64,000 nt of DNA from contig URMS01000002.1 of assembly GCA_900548975.1 (NCBI GenBank), forward strand, positions 62,001 to 126,000. Reading direction: 5' to 3'. Below the pieces are notes generated by a model. That model saw only the letters and a program-made list of their open reading frames with translations, searched no databases and was not told the origin of the DNA. How positions within the stretch are numbered: position 1 is the stretch's first letter; every line of letters begins with the position of its first letter. Shown piece after piece: positions 8,925 through 19,650 of the stretch. The stretch comes from an uncultured Porphyromonadaceae bacterium (lineage in GTDB: Bacteria > Bacteroidota > Bacteroidia > Bacteroidales > Muribaculaceae). The position numbers and the translations under genes were made by a program.

Positions 8925-8988
8925 GATTATCCTCCCAATTTCCTTATCTCATTATCTCATAATTTCTTAATCTCCTAACCTCCTAATT
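8925..8988 (-). repeat. Purine-rich repeat, inverted copy on the other side of the S23 gene
   Basis: The plus strand is pyrimidine-rich (TAATCTCCTAACCTCCTAAT), the complement of the 8449-8560 repeat. The two arms could pair over the intervening gene. Confidence 0.75.
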
Positions 8989-10674
<1,686 letters not shown>

Positions 10675-10699
10675 ATATTTTACTAAAGTGCTCGTAGTG

Positions 10700-10800
10700 G
10701 AAAGTGAAGGGTGAAAGGTGAAGATAATGGTTCAGTCTTCACTCAGGCACAGCATTCACTTCAACTTGAGCTTGCAAAAGTTGATTTATTTAGCGAATTT
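10700..10800. repeat. Interspersed GTGAAGGGTGAAAGGTGAAG repeat, copy 1 (ettA leader)
   Basis: The segment runs from GTGAAGGGTGAAAGGTGAAG through CACTCAGGCA to CAACTTGAGCTTGC. It matches 23250-23385 in the same order and orientation. In both places it lies just upstream of a minus-strand gene, inside the predicted 5' leader. Confidence 0.75.
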
Positions 10801-10808
10801 TCAGACCA

Positions 10809-10839
10809 CAAAGGTACAAAAAATCCGCCGAAAACCAAT
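10809..10839 (-). promoter_or_regulatory. Promoter of ettA
   Basis: On the minus strand the -7 element TACCTTTG (10809-10816) is preceded, 19 bp upstream, by ATTG (10836-10839), one base off the -33 TTTG. Confidence 0.5.
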
Positions 10840-10888
10840 CAGCCCCACCACCGTCCCGATTACATTCCACAAACCAGCCCAATTAATC

Positions 10889-11398
10889 GGCCTCCGCGGG
10901 AGGCCACGGCATCGTCGGGCGTTTTTGACCCGGCATACGCGGAGGCATGCCGGGCTATGCGAAATCGGCCTCCGCCGGAGGCCTTGGGGAGGCAACCATA
11001 CAATAATGACGCCATTCGGATGATCGGCAGCAGCGTAAACCTCCGCAGGAGGTTGATTATGCATAGCCCGGCATGCCACCGCGCATGCCGGGTCATTTAG
11101 CATCCCCCCCCAAAAAAAAGCCTCCGCAGGAGGCTGATTACGCATAGCTCGGCATGCCACCGCGCATGCCGGGTCATTTGGCACCATCTCACCCAAAAAA
11201 ACCTCCGCAGGAGGTTGATTACCTTCCCACAGAAGCGAACCGTTTAATCGGCCTCCGTCGGAGGCCATGGTATCGTCGGGCATTTTTTGACCCGGCATGC
11301 ACGGAGGCATGCCGGGCTACGCGAAATCGGCCTCCGTGGGAGGCCTTGGTGCGCTATTCGGATGATCGGCAACAGCTGAAAAACCTCCGAGGGAGGCC
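10889..11398. repeat. Palindromic repeat island I (GGCCTCCGnnGGAGGCC family)
   Basis: Eight copies of a roughly 17-bp palindrome of the form GGCCTCCGCCGGAGGCC or AACCTCCGCAGGAGGTT occur at 10889, 10967, 11038, 11119, 11200, 11250, 11329 and 11382. Between some of them are imperfect hairpins of CCCGGCATGC with GCATGCCGGG. The spacings are uneven and there are no unique spacers of fixed length. I see no gene here: reading frames through the island are rich in repeats and have no family features. Confidence 0.85.
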
Positions 11399-11446
11399 TC
11401 GGGAACGGCTGACGAGTCAAAAGGTACCGCGTAGCGGTGAGAGAGG

Positions 11447-11644
11447 TTAGGCCCGGGTTAAGGGCGCCGTTAGGCCGTCCGCAACCCGGGTACGTTGATT
11501 TCCCAAAAAAATATTTCGACTCTGTAGGAGTCGCACTATATCATCGACGAATCTGTGCGACTCCTACAGAGTCGTTTTTTTAATTTGTTGTTTGCTTAAT
11601 CCCGGGTTGCGGACGCCCTAACGGCGCCCTTAACCCGGGCCTAA
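11447..11644. repeat. Large nested palindrome, copy 1 (MITE-like)
   Basis: The outer arms, 11447-11490 and 11601-11644, are 44 bp each and are inverted complements with one mismatch; the left begins TTAGGCCCGGGTTAAGGG. Inside is a second perfect 20-bp inverted pair (CGACTCTGTAGGAGTCGCAC at 11517-11536 and its complement at 11555-11574), with A- and T-tracts outside it. Just outside are small hairpins (ACCGCGTAGCGGT and CACTCCGTGGTG). A near-identical copy in the same orientation lies at 14671-14868. Confidence 0.88.
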
Positions 11645-11892
11645 CGTCTTGCACCACTCCGTGGTGACCGCCTCCGCAAAAATACGGCCCCATTAATCGG
11701 CCTCCGCCGGAGACCCCGCTGTAGTAACCATGCAACAATAGCGACATTCAGATAATCAATTGTTATACAATTAATGCATCCTACAACACCGATAGTAACT
11801 TAAAATCAGATTTCCGGCTTACAATCTATTCTTAGAGACCACGTTAATTCTATCTTAATAGATTAACTATGACAAAATATACTGATATTTAA
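11645..11892. other. Non-coding spacer after repeat island I
   Basis: After one more palindrome (11699-11715) the sequence changes abruptly to AT-rich. No gene, RNA or clear terminator is visible before the stop of the WG-repeat gene at 11893. Confidence 0.5.
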
Positions 11893-13974
11893 TCAATAGG
11901 ATACGTTAGCCGTTTCCCATTCAGATTGAATAATATTTATGCCTTCTCGTCTTGCCTTCTGGCGGATATTTCTCATTTCCCTTTGGGCTTCTCTAAGACT
12001 TCGTTTCATATGCGTATATTTACCAGGAGACGTTTTTCTACCAGAATGACCATTTTTCTTATCATTCTCATTTGTATAAGAATATCCTAAATTAGTAAGA
12101 GAGTTATAATGTTTTTCTGCAATACTGGACCATCTGTCATATTGACTCTGATAATTAGATTCAGTTTGGATTACATTTCCTCTATCAGCCAAGTCGTCAC
12201 CGCTAATCGTTTCACTTAAAGAATTATATTCTTGAACCGAAGAATTTCCATAAGGCTGAAATAAAGTGTTCGATATATATTCAAGTACATTCCATACACT
12301 ATTATGGTTTGAAACATTCTCAAATTCTTGATTTGTTGCATTCCGACTCATATTCTCTAGTTGAACTGCGTCAGACATTATCTTCTTGGCATAATCATTG
12401 GCAGGATCTAATGTTAAAACCATTTCTATAGCCTCAATAGCTTCTGAATAAAAGCCTTGATTATATAAACATGCACCATAGTTATTCAGAGCTGTCAAGT
12501 GACTGTTGTCCAATAAAAATATTTGATAAAACAATGCTTGAGCCTCCGCATACTTTTTCTTATTAAAAGCCGTCCTTGCTTTTTGCTCAAGAAGTCCTAT
12601 AAACTTTTCGTCACCTTCCGATTGAGAATAATTCCGCACACAAGAAATTGGATTATAGATATATCCTTGTTCAGTACCATTATCACTTCCGATCCATAAG
12701 GAAAGAACATTTTCGGAGAACGAGTCCCCTAGTATAATATGACTGATATTTCTAAACCTTTCTCTAAAATTAAGTATACATTTACCACTTTTATCTATAA
12801 GTCTCTCGTTTCCAGCCTCATCAATTACAGCAACCCCCTCATTAAATTTTGGTAAATTTATTACATTAAAGGGACCGACTATTCGTTTAGTTTCAGTGTT
12901 AAAATAACAGTTCTTCCCGTCTAAAGACCCCAATATCATACCTTCATAAATTCTTTGGCCCGTAAACGGATATATGGTATGATCTTTAGCATTGAAAAGA
13001 CAAGAACCTCCTCCTTTTTTATCCATCTTATACCATACATCTTCGATATGAAATAATGATTTAGCATTTTCAATGATATTACCATTATAATCATAGTAAC
13101 GTCCTTCTACTGTATAAAAAGCATAAGGGCCGTTTCTCTGAGCAATAGATGGCATTGTTCCTATCGTTTGGCCTTTTTCATTAAAAATATAAGTTAAATC
13201 GGTCTCAGAATTATAACCAATGAGCCTATCATTTATCCAAACATCTCCTTGATATAGATACTTTAAATCAGATATAGGAGTCTTAGTATTTGTGTTTATT
13301 ATGCGAAAATATAATCCATCAACATCTATACCAATTTTATTATCATTTATCAGAAGTTCTTTTGCCGGAATACGCTCGCCTGATGTTAAATCATAATATA
13401 GATATGCTATAGTATTATCATTGTTTAAAACATTAGCAATAGCATATAATGTATTCATCGCATCTATACGCCCTTTTATTACATCTTCTGTTTTAACATT
13501 CACAACCTCATCACCCTCATCCGAACTACATCTAAAAAATGGGTAAGACACTTCCATTATTAATCTATATTTGAAAGGTGTAATTAAATGGCCATTATGA
13601 AACAATGCTTTTTTTTGGGTTTCTTTGTCCACTATACTGAATACCCCTTTCCCATCATCACGAATGTCATATTTTTCTGAAGGGGCAAAGATCCATTCTC
13701 CTTTAAGATTTATTATTCCATCCTTTTTATCAGCATTAGAGGCCCTACAATAACCATGTATTAAACTTTCTCCATATATGCGATGGAAATGTTCGTTTGT
13801 AATCACCTTGCCGTTCTTATACATTAGTTCATAGCCATTAGAAGTACGGATCGCTGCAACTCCATTATGAAATTCACCACCATTTGCTACATCATAAAGA
13901 GCCCACTCAATTTTTTCTGCATTGGCAAGAAAGACGCTACAAACACAGAACATTAATATAAGGATCTGTTTCAT
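11893..13974 (-). CDS. Secreted WG-repeat-like / TPR protein, AT-rich, between long direct repeats
   Basis: The product is about 693 residues. It has a signal peptide (MKQILILMFCVCSVFLANA), a long N-terminal part with degenerate WG/KWG-like units (for example DGIINLKGEWIFAP, EGVAVIDEAGNERLIDKSG), a TPR-like pair around residues 470-540 (ALFYQIFLLDNSHLTALNNYGACLYNQGF) and a polar, low-complexity C-terminus. Its function is unknown; both repeat types bind proteins. I place the start at 13974. An in-frame ATG at 13992 has a better-spaced purine stretch and is possible. Base composition is far more AT-rich than the neighbours, and the gene sits between two copies of a long repeat, so transfer is likely. 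Confidence 0.75.
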   Translation of the reverse strand: MKQILILMFCVCSVFLANAEKIEWALYDVANGGEFHNGVAAIRTSNGYELMYKNGKVITNEHFHRIYGESLIHGYCRASNADKKDGIINLKGEWIFAPSEKYDIRDDGKGVFSIVDKETQKKALFHNGHLITPFKYRLIMEVSYPFFRCSSDEGDEVVNVKTEDVIKGRIDAMNTLYAIANVLNNDNTIAYLYYDLTSGERIPAKELLINDNKIGIDVDGLYFRIINTNTKTPISDLKYLYQGDVWINDRLIGYNSETDLTYIFNEKGQTIGTMPSIAQRNGPYAFYTVEGRYYDYNGNIIENAKSLFHIEDVWYKMDKKGGGSCLFNAKDHTIYPFTGQRIYEGMILGSLDGKNCYFNTETKRIVGPFNVINLPKFNEGVAVIDEAGNERLIDKSGKCILNFRERFRNISHIILGDSFSENVLSLWIGSDNGTEQGYIYNPISCVRNYSQSEGDEKFIGLLEQKARTAFNKKKYAEAQALFYQIFLLDNSHLTALNNYGACLYNQGFYSEAIEAIEMVLTLDPANDYAKKIMSDAVQLENMSRNATNQEFENVSNHNSVWNVLEYISNTLFQPYGNSSVQEYNSLSETISGDDLADRGNVIQTESNYQSQYDRWSSIAEKHYNSLTNLGYSYTNENDKKNGHSGRKTSPGKYTHMKRSLREAQREMRNIRQKARREGINIIQSEWETANVSY

Positions 13975-14352
13975 GAAATTTATAGTTGGCATTATGACTC
14001 CCCTCAATACCAAATTTTATTAATGAGAAAAGCGTAGGAATCTGTATCTGTTACCGTCCTACGAACAGAGGCTTCTCGCATTGCCCTATCAAAGTCGGAC
14101 GGCAACGCCAGAAGCCCACGCTTGTATATGCAACCATTGCGTCCGGCTATATCTTTCCCAAGATATCATGCCGAAAGCAAGATAATTACATATCCACGGG
14201 CATCTACCGTTGCTCAACCCTTGACTTTGATATGAAATTTTGCGAGAATTTCTGTTCGTCAAGAATCAGCGCGGATAAACGCTTTCTATGTATGTCTACA
14301 TCCCGCCTCTGGACCCCGGACCGGGGCTTCTGAATAAAACGGTCTGCAGTCG
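13975..14352 (-). other. Long structured 5' leader of the WG-repeat gene
   Basis: The predicted transcript starts near 14347, leaving about 370 nt before the coding region. It contains a hairpin with arms GTTGCCGTCC and GGACGGTAAC around 14049-14105. It also holds short reading frames, one of about 28 codons starting MVAYTSVGF near 14137 on the minus strand. These could be leader peptides or the remains of a lost gene. No known riboswitch class is recognised. Confidence 0.4.
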
Positions 14353-14384
14353 CAAATTTAAGCCTTTATTTTGAATTGCACAAA
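14353..14384 (-). promoter_or_regulatory. Promoter of the WG-repeat gene
   Basis: This is a consensus match: TTTG (14381-14384), 20 bp, then TAAATTTG (14353-14360) on the minus strand. Confidence 0.65.
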
Positions 14385-14456
14385 AAAAGTTTTTTTCAAT
14401 TAATAGCCTAATCGCCAATGACAATATGAGATGCGCCTGAACCGGGTCAAATAATC

Positions 14457-14670
14457 GTCCTCCGTCGGAGGCCTTGATGTCGTCGGGCATTTTTGACCCG
14501 GCATGCGCGAGGCATGCCGGGCTATTCGAAATCGGCCTCCGCCGGAGGCCTCGGGGCGGCAACCATACAACAATGGCGCTATTCGGATGATCGGCAACAG
14601 CGGAAAACCTCCGAGAGAGGCCTCGGGGACGGCTGCTGGGTCAAGAGGCACCGCGTAGCGGTGAGAGAAG
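14457..14670. repeat. Palindromic repeat island II, left part
   Basis: Palindromes of the GGCCTCCGnnGGAGGCC family occur at 14457, 14534 and 14606, with the CCCGGCATGC hairpin between them. The order and linker text (CGCTATTCGGATGATCGGC) repeat those at 11250-11440, so this is the start of the second long direct repeat. Confidence 0.85.
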
Positions 14671-14868
14671 TTAGGCCCGGGGTAAGGGCGCCGTTAGGCC
14701 GTCCGCAACCCGGGTTTACGATTGAATTCCCCACAAATATTTCGACTCTGTAGGAGTCGCACAATATCATCTACGAATCTGTGCGACTCCTACAGGTCGT
14801 TTTTGAATTTGTTGTTTGCTTAATCCCGGGTTGCGGACGCCCTAACGGCGCCCTTAACCCGGGCCTAA
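14671..14868. repeat. Large nested palindrome, copy 2 (MITE-like)
   Basis: This has the same architecture and orientation as 11447-11644: 44-bp outer arms at 14671-14714 and 14825-14868, with an inner inverted pair whose right arm has lost two bases. The flanking hairpins (CCGCGTAGCGG and CACTACGTGGTG) are also conserved. Confidence 0.88.
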
Positions 14869-15120
14869 CTTCTTGCACCACTACGTGGTGACTGCCTCCG
14901 TTGGATGCGGACCGTTTAATCGGCCTCCGCCGGAGGCCATGGCAGCGTCGGGCGTTTTTGACCCGGCATGCGCGGAGGCATGCCGGGCTATGCGAAATCG
15001 GCCTCCGCCGGAGGCCTTGGCATCGTCGGGCATTCTTTGACCCGGCATGCGCAGAGGCATGCCGGGCTACGCGAAATCGGCCTCCGGCGGAGGCCTTGGG
15101 GGACGGATGCCGCGTCAAAA
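14869..15120. repeat. Palindromic repeat island II, right part
   Basis: Three further palindromes (14922, 15000, 15079) with intervening CCCGGCATGC hairpins resemble the block at 10889-10983. The block ends just before the RND channel gene. No gene is seen. Confidence 0.82.
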
Positions 15121-15152
15121 GTTACCACGTAGTGGGGTCACGCCGGAATCGA

Positions 15153-16535
15153 TTATTGTTCGGACTGCCAGCCGCCGCCGAGGGCTTTGTAGAGGTTGAC
15201 GATGGCGAGGCACTGGTCGCGCAGGGCGTTGCTCATGCCGATCTGGGCGTCGTAGTAGCGGCGCTGGGCGTCGAGCACGTCGATGTAGTTGATGGCACCG
15301 GCGTTGTACTGGCGGTATGCCAGGCGGGCATAGGCCTGGGCGGCCTCGAGGAGCTCGCGGCGGCGGTCGCAGGTCTGGTTGATCTTGCGCAGCACGGTCA
15401 CGGCGTTATCCACTTCGTGGAATGCCGTCAGCACGGTCTGCTCATAGCCGAGGCGTGCCTGGTCGTAGGCGGCTATTTTCGAGCGGTAGCGGCGCTTGTT
15501 GCGTCCGAAATCGAATATTGTGCCCGTGAGGGAACCAATGACATAGGAGAACGGCGAACGGAAGAAATTTTTCAGCTCGTCCTGCTCCCAGCCGCCGGTG
15601 AGGGCTATGCGGAGTCTGGGAAAACGGTCGGCATAGGCCACGCCGACATCGGCCATGGCGCCCTGCAGCCGAGCCTCGGCCTGCAGTATATCGGGGCGTC
15701 GCTGCATGAGCTGCGACGGCAGGCCTACGGGCAGCGACTTGGGCAGCGAATCGCGCAGAAGGAGTGTGCCGCGCGATATATCTTCCTCCGGAAAGCGGCC
15801 CATAAGCAGCGATATGGCATTCTTCTGAATGTCGATGCGGCTTTCGAGATCGGGAATGAGGGCGGCTGTGGTGGCATACTCCACTTCGGCCTGGCGGTAG
15901 ACCGTTTCGGGCGTCATGCCGCCCTCGAAGCGCAGTTTGGCCTTCTGCAGGTTCTCCTCGCGGGTGAAGAGAGTGCGCCGGGCAATCTGCAGCTCGTTGT
16001 CGAGCGCTATGAGTCGGAAATAGGCCGAGGCAGCCTCCGCTATAAGGGTAATGCGCATGGCGCGCTCCTGCTCCACCGAGGCGCGGAAATCGGCGCCACC
16101 CTTGCGCCGGGCCCATTTCAGGCCGCCCCACATATCGGCCTCCCAGGCCAGGGTGGCCTTGAGGCCGTATTCCGGGTCGTCGACATGATGTTTTGTGGTA
16201 TAGTCGTTGGTCTCATGGTCGCCATAGGCCTGACCGGAGATGGTAGGGAAGAAGTTCGACGCCGTAATTCCATACAGCTCTTTCATTTCCTGCACGCGTG
16301 CGCCGGCAGCAAGGAAATTGCGGTTATGGGCGAGGGTCTCCCGGATTATGGCCACGAGCTGAGGATCGTCGAAGAAATCCATCCAGGCGATGTCGGCTGC
16401 GGTGACCGAGTCGGTGCTGTTGCCGGCAAGTTCGGCAGGAAGATCGAGCTGCGGCTTGGAGAGGTTGCGCACACCCGAGCACGATGCGAGCGCCATGGCG
16501 GCCGCGCATATTATGATAATGTATCTTGATTTCAT
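15153..16535 (-). CDS. RND efflux outer-membrane lipoprotein channel (OprM/NodT family)
   Basis: The 460-residue protein has a lipoprotein signal (MKSRYIIIICAAAMALASC, lipobox LASC) and two OEP repeats of long helices. Typical segments are AWEADMWGGLKWARR, LLMGRFPEED and RRPDILQAEARL. It is the outer-membrane exit duct of the tripartite pump encoded in the same operon (adaptor, then pump, then channel), starting 4 bp after the pump gene. The RRPDI motif and lipidated N-terminus favour the OprM/CusC/NodT group over TolC. Confidence 0.95.
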   Translation of the reverse strand: MKSRYIIIICAAAMALASCSGVRNLSKPQLDLPAELAGNSTDSVTAADIAWMDFFDDPQLVAIIRETLAHNRNFLAAGARVQEMKELYGITASNFFPTISGQAYGDHETNDYTTKHHVDDPEYGLKATLAWEADMWGGLKWARRKGGADFRASVEQERAMRITLIAEAASAYFRLIALDNELQIARRTLFTREENLQKAKLRFEGGMTPETVYRQAEVEYATTAALIPDLESRIDIQKNAISLLMGRFPEEDISRGTLLLRDSLPKSLPVGLPSQLMQRRPDILQAEARLQGAMADVGVAYADRFPRLRIALTGGWEQDELKNFFRSPFSYVIGSLTGTIFDFGRNKRRYRSKIAAYDQARLGYEQTVLTAFHEVDNAVTVLRKINQTCDRRRELLEAAQAYARLAYRQYNAGAINYIDVLDAQRRYYDAQIGMSNALRDQCLAIVNLYKALGGGWQSEQ

Positions 16536-16539
16536 GACA

Positions 16540-19500
16540 TCATTTTTTAATCCTGACTTTTTTCAGCTTACGCGAAGCTTTGTCAATCATGACGAAGAAG
16601 AAAGGCACGAACACTATGCCGGCCGTAACAGCCACGAGCATGCCGAAGAACACGCCGGTGCCGATGTCGCGCCGGGCAGCGGAGCCCGGTCCCGAGGCGA
16701 AGACGAGCGGCAGAAGGCCGAGCATGAATGCGAGCGAGGTCATGACCAGCGGACGGAAACGCAGCCGTGCGGCCGTCAGGGCGGCATGGACGGCATCGAC
16801 GCCCTTCTCAACCTCCTCTTTGGCAAACTCCACGATGAGGATGGCGTTCTTGGCCACAAGGCCAACCAGCATCACAAGGCCGATCTGGAAATAGATATTG
16901 TTCTCGAGCCCGCAGAGCGCTATGCCAAGGTATGCGCCCACGCCGGCCACGGGCAGCGACAGAATCACGGCCAGAGGCACAGTCCAGCTCTCGTACTGGG
17001 CGGCCAGGAAGAGGAACACGAAGAGAAATGCCAGACCGAGCACCAGACCGGTGTTGCCGCCGTTGTGCTTCTGCTGATACGACAGGCCGGCCCAGTCGAC
17101 GCCGATATTGTCGGGCAGATGTTCGGCCACAATCTCCTCGAGCTTGTCCATGGCCTGGCCGGTACTGTAGCCGCGGGCAGCCTCGCCGCTCACGGTGGCC
17201 GAGTTGAACATATTGAATCGGCCGATAGTGCCCGGGCCCGAGGTATAGTTCGAATTACCGAGCGAGGTCACCGGCACCATGGCACCGTTGGCACCGCGCA
17301 CGAAGAAAAGATTGAGATTGTCGCGGTTGGCGCGATAGGGGGCCTCGGCCTGAATATATACGCGGTATATGCGGTTGAACATATTGAAGTCATTCACATA
17401 CACCGACCCGGTGAAGGCCTTCATGGTCGAGAAAATATCGCTCATCGGTATGCCCTGCAGCTTGGCCTTGTCGCGGTCGACGTCGAAGAACAGCTGCGGA
17501 ATGTCGGACTGCAGCGAGGTCGACAGGCCGGCGAACTCGGGGCAGTCGGCGGCGTAGTAGCGCAGGGTGTCGACAGCGTGCGCCAGATCGTCGTAGGTAG
17601 CGTCGCCGCGGGCCTCGAGCACCATCTCGAAACCGCCCGAACTGCCCAGACCGGGTATGATGGCCGGCGTAAAGAAATAGGCCTGCGCCTCGGGGTACTG
17701 AGCCAGTTCGGCCGACACGCGTTCGCGGAGTTCAGCAAGCGAATTGGCACCGCGCTCGCCGGCGGGTTTCAGAATTACGGTGAGTGTGGCATGTGCCTGA
17801 TTGGTGCCTGTGCGCGGCGACGAACCGGTGACATTCTGCACATACTCCACGTCCTTGTCGGCTCGCAGAAATTCTATCGCACGGTCGGTGACAGCGCGTG
17901 TGCGCTCTATGGTCGAACCTTCGGGCAGCTCGATCTCCACGGTGAAATATCCCTGATCTTCGGGCGACATGAAGCTCGTCGGCACAAGCATGTTGGCTAC
18001 ATATATTATCACGAGCGCCATTCCGAACGCCACCCACATGCGGCGGGGCCGTGCCAGGGCCGCGCGTATGCAGCGGCTGTAGAAACGGTTGCCGCGCAGA
18101 AGACTGTAGTTGATTATACGGAAGAATTTAGGCTTGTGACGGCGGTCGGCCGGCCGCAACAGCCGCGAGCACATCACCGGCGAGAGGGTGAGCGCCACCA
18201 CAGTCGATATGATCACCGACACGGCAATGGTGACAGTGAACTGGCGGAAAAGCTGGCCGGTGATGCCCGGCAGGAAGCTAACGGGCACAAACACCGCACA
18301 TAGCACCAGGCTCATGGCTATAAGGGCGCTTCCGAGCCCGTTCATGGCACGGCGCGTGGCCTCGAAGGCGTCGACGCCGTCCTTTTCCATTATACGGTCC
18401 ACATTCTCCACCACCACGATGGCGTCGTCCACCACAATACCGATAGCGAGAATGAGACCGAGCAACGTGAGCATGTTGAGCGAGAAGCCGAACACGAGCA
18501 TCACGCCGAAAGTACCGATAAGAGAGATAGGCACCGCTATGACAGGGATGAGAGTGGCGCGCCAGCTCTGCAACGACAGGAACACTACCAGAATCACCAG
18601 CACAAGAGCCTCGAAGAAAGTGCGGTATACATGGTGTATGGACTCCGATATATACGTGGTCATGTCGAACGGTATCTCGTAGCTTATGCCCTCGGGGAAT
18701 GTCTCGCTTATCTCCTCCATGGTCTTTTTCACCTCGTTGGCCACATCCATGGCGTTCTCGCCCGGCAGCATGTTGATTTCGAGGATGGCGGCGTTGCCGC
18801 CGTTGATGCCGCTCTCGGTGGAATAGCTCGACGCCTCGAGCGACACGCGGGCCACATCGCGCAGGCGTATGATGGAGCCGTTGGCGTTGGCGCGCACCAC
18901 AATGTCCTCGAATTCGGTCTGCGACGATAGGCGACCGCGCGCTATGATGGGCACGGTGAGATCGATACCTGTCATGGGCGCCTGGCCAAGCACGCCGGCG
19001 GCCGACTCGCGGTTCTGGTCCTTGAGCGCGTTCTGTATGTCCTGCACTGTGAGGCCGAGGTCGGCGAGCTTGTCGGGCTGCACGTAAATCTGCATGGCAT
19101 AGTAGCGGCTGCCCACATTTCGTATGCTGCCAACGCCTGGAACGCGGCGCAGAAGGTCGAGAACGTTCAGAGTGGCGTAGTTGCTCAGATATATTTCGTC
19201 GTATTTGGAGTCGTTCGACATCAGCGCTATCGTCATTAGCTTGTTGGCTGTCTCTTTTTCGACACTGATACCGTTCTGCACCACTTCGGCCGGCAGACGC
19301 GACTCCGCTTTCTTCACACGGTTCTGGATATCGACGGCGGCCAGTTCGGGGTCGACATCGACATCGAAAGTAACAAGGGCCGAAAAACCGCCCGAATTGG
19401 AACTGCTGCTCGACATGTAGATCATGCCCGGCGTACCGTTGAGTTCCTGTTCTATCGGGGTAGCCACGGCCTGGGTCACGGTCATGGCGTCGGCACCGGG

Positions 19501-19650
19501 ATAGGATGCCGTCACCTTCACTACCGGTGGCACTATGCGCGGATACTGGTCGACAGGCAGCATCACAAGGCCGATAACGCCCAGCAGCACTATCACTATC
19601 GATATTACGATAGCGAAGACCGGATGATCAAGAAAGAAATTACGTTTCAT
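16540..19650 (-). CDS. RND multidrug efflux pump, inner-membrane subunit (HAE1/AcrB type)
   Basis: This 1036-residue protein has the AcrB layout: twelve membrane helices in two groups and two large periplasmic loops. The N-terminus is MKRNFFLDHPVFAIVISI. Proton-relay residues are present: the double Asp in GIVVDDAIVVVENVDR and the Lys in VGLVAKNAILIVEF. The length is right for the hydrophobic/amphiphilic efflux group rather than the heavy-metal group, which carries different residues in helix 4. It uses the proton gradient to expel drugs or bile-like compounds. Its start overlaps the adaptor gene by ATGA. Confidence 0.97.
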   Translation of the reverse strand: MKRNFFLDHPVFAIVISIVIVLLGVIGLVMLPVDQYPRIVPPVVKVTASYPGADAMTVTQAVATPIEQELNGTPGMIYMSSSSSNSGGFSALVTFDVDVDPELAAVDIQNRVKKAESRLPAEVVQNGISVEKETANKLMTIALMSNDSKYDEIYLSNYATLNVLDLLRRVPGVGSIRNVGSRYYAMQIYVQPDKLADLGLTVQDIQNALKDQNRESAAGVLGQAPMTGIDLTVPIIARGRLSSQTEFEDIVVRANANGSIIRLRDVARVSLEASSYSTESGINGGNAAILEINMLPGENAMDVANEVKKTMEEISETFPEGISYEIPFDMTTYISESIHHVYRTFFEALVLVILVVFLSLQSWRATLIPVIAVPISLIGTFGVMLVFGFSLNMLTLLGLILAIGIVVDDAIVVVENVDRIMEKDGVDAFEATRRAMNGLGSALIAMSLVLCAVFVPVSFLPGITGQLFRQFTVTIAVSVIISTVVALTLSPVMCSRLLRPADRRHKPKFFRIINYSLLRGNRFYSRCIRAALARPRRMWVAFGMALVIIYVANMLVPTSFMSPEDQGYFTVEIELPEGSTIERTRAVTDRAIEFLRADKDVEYVQNVTGSSPRTGTNQAHATLTVILKPAGERGANSLAELRERVSAELAQYPEAQAYFFTPAIIPGLGSSGGFEMVLEARGDATYDDLAHAVDTLRYYAADCPEFAGLSTSLQSDIPQLFFDVDRDKAKLQGIPMSDIFSTMKAFTGSVYVNDFNMFNRIYRVYIQAEAPYRANRDNLNLFFVRGANGAMVPVTSLGNSNYTSGPGTIGRFNMFNSATVSGEAARGYSTGQAMDKLEEIVAEHLPDNIGVDWAGLSYQQKHNGGNTGLVLGLAFLFVFLFLAAQYESWTVPLAVILSLPVAGVGAYLGIALCGLENNIYFQIGLVMLVGLVAKNAILIVEFAKEEVEKGVDAVHAALTAARLRFRPLVMTSLAFMLGLLPLVFASGPGSAARRDIGTGVFFGMLVAVTAGIVFVPFFFVMIDKASRKLKKVRIKK

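Noticed and set aside
10801..11310. 169-residue open frame on the minus strand through the repeat island
   Set aside because: It is made only of translated repeat units and has no ribosome site or family features. The same holds for other frames in 10.7-11.5 and 14.3-15.1 kb.
10889..11398. CRISPR-like array of short repeats
   Set aside because: The repeats are palindromes of variable sequence with uneven spacing, the spacers are themselves repeated, and there are no cas genes.
11447..11644. Invertible promoter (phase variation) between the inverted arms
   Set aside because: Both copies read in the same orientation, no invertase gene is near, and no promoter faces a gene from within the arms.
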